The notes under the pieces were generated by a model. It was not told the origin of the DNA. It did not search any database and saw nothing but the letters and a program-made list of their open reading frames with translations. The position numbers and the translations under genes are program-made. Below are positions 35,201 to 44,900 of a DNA stretch of 64,000 nucleotides, in pieces. Each line of letters opens with the position of its first letter. Position 1 is the first letter of the stretch. The DNA comes from Branchiostoma belcheri (lineage: Eukaryota; Chordata; Leptocardii; Amphioxiformes; Branchiostomatidae): contig NW_017804487.1 in the NCBI RefSeq assembly GCF_001625305.1, positions 1,482,604 through 1,546,603 on the forward strand. The letters are read 5' to 3'.

Positions 35201-35768
35201 CAGCTGCAGGCCCATCCCTTCCTGCATTATGTGAATTGTGAAACTATTGAAAAGAAAAATCACGTTCAGACCAGAAGATACCACTTAGCCACGCAGAAGG
35301 GAGGAGGGCGCAACCCCAGCAAGAGGGCAGAGCAGGTAATTTCACATGTATCTACAGGATTAGTTCAGTCAAGTTCAGTGGAGTAACAAGCCTGAGTAAG
35401 CCTGGTACAATAATCTGAGCCAAAATTATTTGATACCTGCTGAATATTACTTTTCTTAAGATTTGATGTTGGCAGTATGCAGACAAAGTTTACATTTCAG
35501 TATTACAAGCTAATATTATCTGTTTCTACTCCAACTATTTTTAGCTGATGCAAATGGAGAACCGTGAGACCTTCGCTGCTGTCCACGGGATTGGGCAAAG
35601 GGAGAAAAGAAAAGAAAAGAGAACGCGGCCTGAAGATCCAGGGTATGGGTGGGGGGGGGGGTTCGGCGATCCGAGAGCGAGCCTGAAGAGTTGGCGGGGG
35701 TGAGGGATACAGATGACGACGACGATGCTGATGATAGAATAGTGTCCGATGGTGATCAGGACGACTAG
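32227..35768 (+). CDS. unrecognised spliced gene with an acidic C terminus; 5' end not found
   Basis: Exons that agree in phase: 32227-32373 (GCPLNGRPQAKNTVIG, VRDEYCLFVYS), 33650-33760 (SVSSGSFYLKKEATRQ), 33941-34139 (AKELKKAIKLLPDK, GERVPRLISERKALLKNI), 34254-34325 (TLPGREPDEGVEIRVEHVQE), 34778 to about 34890 (RHVSCKTAARKWAENFRDTI), 35178-35335 (DFGCHAGDQLQAHPFLHYVN) and 35545-35768. The last holds a basic KREKRKEKR-like run, then RRSESEPEELAGVRDTD and an acidic DDDDDADD stretch before TAG at 35766. The frame holds except at an A7 run (34017-34023) and a G11 run (35651-35661); one more base in each gives continuous coding. The donor of the fifth exon is uncertain. I recognise no family; a nuclear protein is possible from the charged tail. 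Confidence 0.55.
32570..32690 (-). repeat. dispersed repeat with a CAGTCGAAAATTT motif
   Basis: The minus strand carries ACAGTCGAAAATTTGAGTGA with a nearby TGACGTCAC. Related copies lie at 37728-37920 and 42180-42345, which share GACCGGGACGGGGAGCGATA or its variant and GCTGACGTCACACGTG. Confidence 0.45.
32699..33669 (-). mobile_element. TIR element related to the one at 56242-57199
   Basis: Ends CACGACGGTCAGATTTGGGC and ACCGCCGTG correspond to the ends of the 56242 element in reverse order. The interior shares TGTAACCCGATACCT, ATGTAACATGTA(A/G)CGAAGC and a TTTACAGTAAAGCCGC block. It lies in the first intron of the unrecognised gene, and its right end falls inside the exon starting at 33650. 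Confidence 0.5.
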
Positions 35769-35851
35769 ACTACATCATCCCAACCATCCAGTGTCCCCTC
35801 CTTCTTTTGAAGGAGAAGTGAAGTCTGTATCTAGAATTCTAGAATCTAGAA

Positions 35852-36455
35852 TTTGTGCGCCCTGCCCCTGTTCCATATTTCAGCATAGGCCCTCGGTACA
35901 CTTGCGCTCTTCTCACTCGTCTTCGTCTCGGCACTTATAATTTAAACTCAAATTTGTACACACGTTGTCTGACAACCAGTCCTGCATGTACCTGTGGCCA
36001 TCCCATTGAAAGTATCCAGCATTATTTTTTGTACTGCCCTAAATATACACAATATCGTGCCTCCCTTTTTAGCAATTTAGCTAAGTTGGTAGGATTTGAC
36101 ATAAACCTCAATGATCTCTCTGATGATGTTTTACTTCATTTATTCCTTAGAGGTTCTGTATCACTATCATATCCAAATAACTTAAAATTTTTACTTTATG
36201 TTCAATCATTTATAAAGGAAACTAAAAGATTTGAGTAATTCTTTCCTATCAATTTTGTAAGTTTTGCCTGGAGTACTTTACACTTTGTAACTTTATTTAT
36301 TCCATTCTGTTATTATTAAGCTTTGCATGTCTGTTTTTGTATTTGCTTTTGTATTTTTGTAAAGTCAGATCGCTACATGAACATAAGCTTCGGCTTGAGT
36401 GTGTCGTCATCCTGTCCACTTTGCTTCTAAATGTTTTAATAAAGAAAAAAAAAAT
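35852..36455 (+). mobile_element. 5'-truncated LINE, 3' end with poly(A)
   Basis: Reading 35855-36238 encodes TRLRLGTYNLN-CTCGHPIESIQHYFLYCPKY, the zinc-knuckle C terminus of LINE reverse-transcriptase proteins, ending KETKRFE stop. The 3' UTR has CATAAGCTTCGGCTTGAGTG, an AATAAAG signal and an A-tail at 36445-36454. It abuts the stop codon of the unrecognised gene. Confidence 0.75.
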
Positions 36456-36847
36456 CCGCCGTTAAAAACCCTTCTTATCTAAAAAGGCAAACATCACAAG
36501 TGGTAGCAGGGGTTACCTAGCCACGGAGCAAAAACAGAACCTCCTTCGTGTGAAGAAAAACAGCCATTTCAGCAAGAAGTTAACCATGAACCTGACATTT
36601 GCCACGCTTAACACAAGTAGAGTTAAACTGCACATAGGCACCTCTACATACATAGCAGATATGGGGACAATGCTGTTCACATACTGTTAGTCAAGGACAC
36701 ACTAGCTCAAGCCTAAAGTGTGCAAAGAGTTACCACCTACCTTGCGTTCAGTGTCGTCTCTGCTGTTCAGCTAAAGGCGTGAGGAGAGAGTGGTATCTGG
36801 GGCGGCAGACTGGTCTCTTAAACACCCAAACAACCTGTCATACCGGT
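36456..36847. other. no gene recognised
   Basis: Low-scoring open frames only; no repeat family, RNA or splice-consistent exon was found. Confidence 0.4.
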
Positions 36848-37335
36848 ATGATTCAGATTCAGATTCAGATTGGCTTTATTGATGTCGCAGTGGAGTACAC
36901 TGAATTAAGATCAATATTACATAAAAGTACAATATAATGGTTGGCGATATAGGGTTAAAAGGTAGTGCAATAACACAATACAGTACATGATTAAAATATA
37001 GTACAATAATCAATAAAAGAGTAGCGTCATGTATACAAAGAATTGGTCGTGACAGTAAGAGAATATTCGCTCATTGACAATGCATTAAAAATAACTTACG
37101 GATTAAAAGTCATGCTGGTTCAACAATCGAGTCAGGTAGGGTATTGGTGAGTTTCTGTATCTCTGTGTTTTAGCCTTTGGAATATCAAGTTTTTGACCAT
37201 TTCTGGTACTTCTGCCTGTGATACTAGATCTGCGACTCGGCAACCAATGCTCGAACTCAGACTTGATAAGTGATCTGGCAAAGTTCAGGCACAGAGTCTC
37301 ACGCCTTTCGGCAAGCGTTGTGAGTTATCTCAACC
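36848..37335 (-). mobile_element. 5'-truncated LINE with a GATTCA-type tail
   Basis: On the minus strand 37325-37106 reads RRETLCLNFARSLIKSEFEH then WLPSRR, a C-terminal CR1-like motif. The 3' end has CAATAAAGCCAATCTGAATC with ATTCAG repeats (36848-36870), a typical CR1/L2-group microsatellite tail. Confidence 0.7.
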
Positions 37336-38039
37336 GGCTCGACCAATCAGGGAGTCAGACGGCAAGGTTAACTTAATGTATACAGACATGACAAATATGG
37401 GCTTTCGTGACGATACCAAGGTGATCCCCTAAGGGGAGGGGGAGTGGCTGCCGCACCTGTGGTTTTAAACGCCTTTCGTCTCACTAAGATTCTACATGAA
37501 TGCTGCAACTCTCACTGTTTGAAATTAAAAAAAAATTAAAATCAGAAGTAGATGTAGTCCCGTAGCCCTTTAAATGCTGTAGAAATTGCTAGTTCTATAA
37601 TAATGTCTAGGACATCAGCATGAAAGTTCATCTGAGTTGGTAAATTACATCATGAAAAACTTAATATACCGATACCGAACAGGATTAATTCAAGAGAGGC
37701 ATAAAAGAGGCCATATACATCAGGGCACTTCAACCATCGCTCGACCGGGACGGGGAGCGATATCGACTTCAGACAACCTTTAAACCTTTGCTGACGTCAC
37801 ACGTGGGAAAAATCACGTGTCCACAACATTTGGGTCAGTTAGCTGAGGAAGACTGAGTGATTCAGTCGAAAATTTCTGGTGAGTCAAATTTTGAGTTGGA
37901 GAAAAGTTTAAGTTTTTCATAATGTCTAGGACATGGTATGGTATTAATCCCTCCCGTTTCACAGCCTTTGACCTCCCCAACCGAAGTCAGGTGTCCATTT
38001 TAGTTCTGAGTGGCGTCGGGTGATAATTCTTGTTAAGTG

Positions 38040-38140
38040 CATTTGCTAAGAACGCAATGTCTAGCCAGCTGCAGAAATGCCAGGGATCGAACCCGTGACC
38101 CCATGATCTCGTATCCGCTTGGCCACTGTTTGGAATAAAA
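38040..38140 (-). mobile_element. tRNA-derived SINE head
   Basis: The minus strand has A box TGGCCAAGCGGATACGAG and B box GGTTCGATCCC with proper spacing. It is part of a longer repeat rather than a clean cloverleaf. Confidence 0.5.
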
Positions 38141-38632
38141 GCTAATAACAACAACGTGCTAGACGAGGCCTCTTTTTAGCTTGAACATTACCTTTTGTAC
38201 CCGGAACCGTACCTAGAGTTCCGTGCACCTTAATGTTAAGTTCAGGCACGGTTTTGAATAGTCTCCGCGTATCCAAACACGCAGATGTGCCCCAGGCACG
38301 GTTCTGGACAGTGCCTGGGCATGGTTCTGGATATAACATCGCCAGTATTGTAGAGTGTAGACTTGACTATGGCGACGTGGGAGAGTAGTCGCGTCTAGTA
38401 CGCAGGACTTTGTATATTGATTGTGTGACTAACACATTGTTGACAATGTGAATTACTAGTCCCTTGTTGCTAAGTACTGTCTGAGGGTCGGATAGCATGT
38501 TTCTCTGTTATTCTCCTCTATAACTCTCCTAACAACTCTTTAGTTCTATAAACTACACTTCAACAACCGCGACGTCAGTGGTAATTTGCCACACCCCTCT
38601 TAAGTGACAGTGAGTCACTCAGAAATGATTTA

Positions 38633-38828
38633 CTGAGTGGGCTTTTCCACGGAAAACAACCTTATCCTTTGTTTTGGGTGCAGCAAGCAAATACCTAAAG
38701 ATAATATACTCGATTTTCCTCTTTTAAAAATCAGGTGTATGTGCTGTCAGGGAACAATATGTCGTGTGCCTTATTCTGAGTGGGCGTTTCTCCGGAAAGC
38801 ACCCTTATCCGCTTTGTTTTGGGTGCAG
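38633..38828. repeat. pair of ~54-bp direct repeats
   Basis: GAGTGGGCTTTTCCACGGAA (38635) and GAGTGGGCGTTTCTCCGGAA (38776) each continue into CCTTATCC-TTTGTTTTGGGTGCAGC. The second copy runs into a hairpin at 38832. Confidence 0.6.
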
Positions 38829-38831
38829 CTA

Positions 38832-38892
38832 TTGGAGATTTCCTGCATTTCCTGATTTCAAATCTGTTTCGGAGAATGCAGGAAATCTCCAA
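38832..38892. repeat. 18-bp perfect hairpin
   Basis: TTGGAGATTTCCTGCATT (38832-38849) is exactly complementary to 38875-38892, with a 25-nt loop. Confidence 0.8.
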
Positions 38893-39046
38893 ATGTTTAC
38901 ATGTGGGGTGGGCTGAGAAAGCATATACTCTATTGTCTTACACGAGATTAGGTTCCCTAATGTGACGGGTGTAGTAATATAATACCGTGGGAGTTACGTC
39001 TCTCCAACGGTGGGGATGCATACAACTCTCCTTCCGACCAGGATAG

Positions 39047-39356
39047 CCTCTACCAGGCTTTGGGAGGAGGCTGCCTCTACCAGGCTTCGTGAGGCGACTG
39101 CCTCTACCAGGCTTCGGGAGGAGGCTACCTCTACCAGGCTTTGGGAGGAGGCTGCCTCTACCAGGCTTTGGGAGGAGGCTGCCTCTACCAGGCTTCGGGA
39201 GGTGGCTGCCTCTACCAGGCTTCGGGAGGAGGCTGAAAAGAGTAGAAATTTAGCCAAGTAGAGAGATAACATGCCGGGGAGTTGGTCTACCAGAGAGTAC
39301 AGTTTCGGGTGCGACATGTTACCTGTCTATTTGGCCAACTTCTACTCTTTCCAGCC
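39047..39356. repeat. 27-bp minisatellite ending in a long imperfect hairpin
   Basis: Seven units of GGCTTYGGGAGGAGGCTGCC plus TCTACCA run from 39047 to about 39233. Next, GGCTGAAAAGAGTAGAAATT (39230) and the complement of GGCTGGAAAGAGTAGAAGTT (to about 39356) form an imperfect stem of about 45 bp that includes AACATG near the loop. Open frames across the array are repeat artefacts. Confidence 0.75.
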
Positions 39357-39998
39357 ACTTCTGCAGCCTGGAAGAGGCTACCTCGCACCGTGAATAATAA
39401 GTACATGTACTATGATTTTTTTTTACTAGTAATTGACTCAAGTTTCGTGATTCCCTGCTAACACCTAAACAGATACACATATTATACACCTATTAAAACC
39501 AATGTAAAATTAGAACCAGTAGGCAGGCCGTTTCACATACGTGTCTTGAGGTTGAATGATAAGTAAAATAACAGTATTTGTAAAGCAAATTATAACAAAA
39601 CTTTGCGTCATGGTATAGTGATTTTAATTTTTCTTTTACGTTACGATTAATCTAATTGTTCTACTTAATTGATAATTAGAAAAATTCAAATCCTGGTTAT
39701 TCATTATCAGGTGGTAGGACCACGCCGTTCCAAGATGGCGAGCGTGTTTTGCAGGGGAAGAACTCGGTGGGTAAAATTCGCCTTGGAAGACGCGCTACGT
39801 CCGTTTTAGGTGGTGAGTTGCACCTAACATTGTCCACAATATTCTCGTAATCATTGTTAGTGAACGTATTGCAAGGAAATGTAGCAAAAACACAGAAAAA
39901 GTGTGAAATTTTTACGGCGACGTTTCCCTGGCTTTAACTCTACACTTAGTAAAACGGCCGCCGGAGGGCGCCCTTTGTGTGCCGAGATGTGCGACTAA

Positions 39999-40560
39999 GG
40001 CCGTGTTTAAACGGAATCACCCAAGGCGGTTTACATGTGGTTTACCCCGAAGCCGGTTTCAAGTGGCTCCATGTGAACGCTCCGAAATCACATTAAAAGC
40101 GCCTCGATCCCAAGTCACTTCTAGAGGTGGTTTCGAATCGGTTTCCCCGCATCGCGATTTGCATCTGAACACAATGTGATTTCAATGTGACTTCGCCTGG
40201 TCATGGATTACGGGGTGATATTTCTTTATTTATATGCAATACCAACTTTTACGTGGCAGTAACTTAAAGAGCAGTAGTGGTCAAATAATGTGTCCGTTCT
40301 AGGGCGAGCTTCACCGCCTCTGGCGGGACCAAGTCGGCATTTGGCCGAGATACGCTAGGAGGGGGGCATCAGCAAGCAGGTCGTTTACCTCTGACATTAA
40401 TAACACGCCACCTTGCGTGTTATCATCAAACAGTAATAAATGTAGCTCAAGCGAATTGTGTTCGGACACGGTTTCACAGGTGTGTGTGGCACGTGGACCA
40501 GATGTGAGGAATGTGAGTTACCCGAATCGCGGTTTGGGTGATTCCGTTTAAACACGGACT
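39999..40560. mobile_element. TIR MITE with TAA duplication
   Basis: GGCCGTGTTTAAACGGAATC at the left and the complement of GTCCGTGTTTAAACGGAATC at the right (25-bp TIR with one mismatch). TAA lies on both sides (39996-39998, 40561-40563). No coding capacity. Confidence 0.75.
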
Positions 40561-40817
40561 AACTTTAAGTTAGTTTGATAGCGACTTTCAGTAACCTGGG
40601 TGTCAACCGATTTCATGTGATAGGATAGTGCAGGAATGTGTGTTCTATGTAAGTAGTGGGCGTGTGGTCAAACAATAAGCGGTACTTTAACAGTATGTTA
40701 TAGCATTCACAAACTATAATTATTGCTTTTCCTGTAGACTAAAGAGATTAAAAATCCTGATTTTCAAGCGCATTGAGCAGACTGAACATTTAACACCTTG
40801 CAATCTGTAATTGCTTA

Positions 40818-41223
40818 GGCCACACCGACTTAATTTTATGGATGACATCCTCTGAAGACCCCCAAACTAGTGCGCGCGGGCGAAAAAAAATAAAAATCCG
40901 GCCAAAAATAAAAATGCTACAAAACCACAGGAATACAAACCTGGTATTGTGAATTTGGCGCATTACATAGCGACGTATACGACATGCCGACACATGCTGG
41001 ATTTTTGCGGAATATATGAATCGACACTGCTGTACGTATGTACTGAGTTCTTGAGTCTTAGAGCTTCGGTAGCCTGGGTGCCGTCAACCAGAGTTATCAC
41101 CACCATGCACTACCCAGGCCTAAAGCCAGGCCAGAGCCTCGGAATACGTGATCTTTTTTTTTGAGATCGGGCGAAAATCAATGCGCGCGCGGATGTCATC
41201 CATAAAATTAAATCGGTGTGGCC
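40818..41223. mobile_element. PIF/Harbinger-type MITE (GGCCACACCGA ends)
   Basis: GGCCACACCGACTTAATTTT to its near-complement ending GGTGTGGCC, with TTA on both sides (40815-40817, 41224-41226). Subterminal GGATGACATC and GCGCGCG are shared with the MITEs at 41551 and 44805. Confidence 0.8.
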
Positions 41224-41550
41224 TTATCAGAACTTATTGGAACCTGTCATCAAATATTGTAAGAACATAATCTTAGGTAACACATGGTAACACTGTATTC
41301 AGGGATTTACATTCAAGAAAACCGAGATTTACAATAAACGACAAGTTAAAAGCGACAAGGCGAAAGGTTATAATTAAGTCTGATAATTTCCTTCCTATAG
41401 CATCAAATGCCAAAAGCAACCTTCCCCACTTTTGTTAAATCTTCGCTAACAATTCGTGCTGAACATTTTAGCTTTCAAAAACTGTAACTGCTTTTCTCGA
41501 AGAAGAACGGACTTTGAAGAACTTGCAAGCTGTTATTGCTTTCTGTATTA

Positions 41551-41946
41551 GGCCATGTTGATTTGATTATATGGATGACATCCGTGCGCGCATGAATTTT
41601 CGGCCGTTTCCAAAAAAAAGTTTTCAACCATACTGTAAATCGTACAAAACGGTTGCAAAATGAGCAAAAATATACCGTAAGTTACAAAAAAAAAAACGCA
41701 AAAACTATACCAATGTCGTAGAATGCCAAAATCAAACGAAAAAAGACGAAATTGTAAAGAAATGAACTTGAAGACTAGATTATTCGCCAAACCATATTAT
41801 GTCCCATTTGTTCAACCCTCATGACCACGTAGATTTCATAATGAAAACAACTTTTTTTTTTTGCAAAACTTTTTTTTTTATTCGCACGCGCGCATCAGTT
41901 TTGGGGCTCTCGGAGATGTCATCCATATAATCAAATCAACATGGCC
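41551..41946. mobile_element. PIF/Harbinger-type MITE (GGCCATGTTG ends), downstream of ACE
   Basis: GGCCATGTTGATTTGATTAT and its complement at the other end, with TTA on both sides (41548-41550, 41947-41949). Its edge is 51 bp past the ACE stop codon. It contains TTTATT at 41877-41882, which is AATAAA on the ACE strand. Confidence 0.85.
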
Positions 41947-41997
41947 TTATAGTCAATCTCATAACAGTTGAGCTGTTGAGCTATTCCCTGTGTTCGC

Positions 41998-44900
41998 TCA
42001 GCCCATCAAACTGAAGAACAGACAACACAGCACAGAGAACAGGGCGGTCGTCATGACAGATTCTGCCGTCTTTGTCGCACTGGAAGTCCATGGCTCTGAA
42101 ATTAAACAGAAAGACACATTCAAAAGTCCATTTAATTAAGCATTGCTACTTTGTGAGAGTCGTCAAGGAGGCAAACTAGATCAGGTTTCACCGATCATCT
42201 CCCAACCGGGACGGGGGTCGATATAGACTTTCACCCATTGCTGACGTCACACGTGCATGAAATCGCGTGTCCTTGGCGTTATGGTCAAATAGCGAGAATG
42301 AGTGATTTAGTCGAAAATATAAAGTAAAAAAAAACAATTTTTCCACAAAGTATTCCACAAAATAATGTGAACATTTTAGGTTAAATATTTGACAGTTTTG
42401 TGGCGTACCGAATTTGGTCCATCCGGTCCTGACTCCACTGGCGGTGTTGTTCTGACGTAGCCAGTCGGTGAGCGGCCGGAAGTAGTTGAGCAGCGGGCGA
42501 GCGGACATCCTCCTGCCTCCCGTGATGGCTTCCATCGCGTCGGGCCAGGGCCGGCTGGAACCCAGCTTCAGCATGTCCCTGGTGGAGACAAGTTCATGGT
42601 TACAGCAGAAAAACATAGTCTCTACCAAACTAACTACGCTGGCTATATATAGGAGAATAATTGCCAGGGGAGTTTGGCCGCCTTGTAGGTTTGACTGGCC
42701 GAGGAGGGAATTTGAGCAGTCTCCACCAGACTTCTTTTGCGGGGTGAATAAATCGTAGAAATCGGCCTAAAAATGGTATTAATTGGTCAGAGAAGGTAGC
42801 CAGCACCCGCTGGGGAAATGGAGCTTCTCTGGCCGGCTGCCTTCTCTGGCCAATTAATACCCTTTTTAGGCCTATTTCTACGATTTATTCACCCCGCAAA
42901 AGAAGTCTGGTGGAGACTAGAATTTGAGAAACTACCTCCCCGCAGCCGGACTCCCTTGGCCAATTTTTAGTCTTTTTTTTGCCGAATTCCGTATCCCCGT
43001 AGAAAGGTAGTCTCCACCAGACTTCTTTTGCCGGGCAATGGAGCTTCTTTGGCCAATTGATACCCTATTTAGGCCGATTTCTACGATTTATTCACCCCGC
43101 AAAAGAAATCTAGTGGAGACTACCACTTGCTACATAACACAATATAATCCAACACAACGGGGTGTCTGCTACAGCACCAGTTGCCGTGGTGACAGCCGTC
43201 TGGTCCAGGTCATTGACCTTACGTGTTTGGAGACGAAGAAGAAGAAACAGAACAAAAACAATAATAACAACAAAACAATCCTCCCTAGCCTTCTCGAGTT
43301 TTTGTGTTGACACACAGACACACGAACGCCAACGAAAACATAACCTTCTTGGCGAACAAAGCAAAAACAACATGGTAAACATAATAATTAATATAGTTCA
43401 AGACGTTTGGTGTGAAAATTACCCGAGCAGTTGTCCAGCTTGAGGGGACCTGTAGAAGTCGCACTTGTACAGCGGACCGGTGTGGCCGGCAGCGTTACAC
43501 ATCGCTTCGTAGAACTGGAACTGGACGATGAAACTCACAAAGTACCTACAAGACAAAAAGGTCGCTAATCACACACTCAGACCCCGTTCATACCAGGCTT
43601 CACATACTTAGCCGGTTAGGTCTTTAGCTTGGTTTATCTGGACATGTTAACAAGGCTGTAGTGTTGGCTGACTTAGTAAACGTTACAGACCATCTTTAAT
43701 TTTATTTATTTATTACAATTAACCACATACATAATATACATGGAGGGAATGGTGGAACAGGTGCACCTAAGTGCACCTTTTCAAGGCCATCATGCCCACA
43801 AATAAATAGACAATGTGCATAAAAAAATACAAAACAGTGATACTATATATACAAATTTACAAGATGGTAAAAGCAATAATAACTGGGTTAAACGGGGCCT
43901 CGTAGCGCGACAGGAGGTGCAGCCAGTTATTTAATGACCTAATCCACCATCTTGAATTCGAGGATCACACGACCTTGGTTTTTGGTAGTGCGATGTGTGT
44001 AGTAAGTTTCATCGTTATTCGTTTCATGTTTCTTTATATATTTTCATTCAATTCATTAGCGAACAATACGTTATCACAAAGAGAGCAGTGCTCAGTTTTT
44101 GAATTAACAACATAAAAATGAACTCTGAACTCTGACCTGATGTAAGGAACGTCAGCTGGGATGTGGAATTTACATCCGGGGTCAAAGTCCGTCTCACTCC
44201 GGCTCACGGGTGGGATGATACCTTGGTACTGCTGCCTGTGTATGAGCATAAATTAAAAGCAAACAAACAAACAAATAAACAAAACAAAAAGTAAAAATAT
44301 CACTTATTTTGCAACGCCTTCTTTCTTCGATGATGTTTGCTTCTACTGCCCTAGAAGGACCCAGGAGAAGCTGGGATTATTTCTTTGATTTCTTCCATAA
44401 TTTAACTTAAAGTCAGTTCAATCTTGAAACAATCTTGAAACAATCTTCGTCAGATTGTGTTTATCAATAACAGGCGAATCTGCAATAAAATCTTTCCGAG
44501 TACCTACAAATAAGTCTTCGTCACTTTATCAATAGTTCAAGAAACAATGTCTGAAATGCCTCCGTCCCTGGGGCGTCGCCAAAAAGGAGGATGTAGTATC
44601 TATATTAACATGTCAGTCCTAACAGTTTTTGGAAATATTTGGTCACTTTTGATCATTTAATTACTATGTATAAGTGTGCTTCGCTTACCCCATATGTATT
44701 GTCGTAATTGTTGGTGGTTGTATAAATATAATTAGTGTAACTTGAGTATGCCATCGTCATATTTTGTCATTAAATGTTTCTATGAAAAAAGGACCTAAGT
44801 CTAAGGCCATGTTGATTTGATTATATGGATGACATCCTCTGGGAACCCCAAAACTGAAGCGCGCGTGCGAATAAAAAAAAGTTTTGCGGAAAAAAAAGTT

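Noticed and set aside
39010-39317. Open frames on both strands with repeated EEAASTRL or SSRSLVEA
   Set aside because: A 27-bp unit (a multiple of three) keeps frames open. It is a minisatellite with no flanking coding structure.
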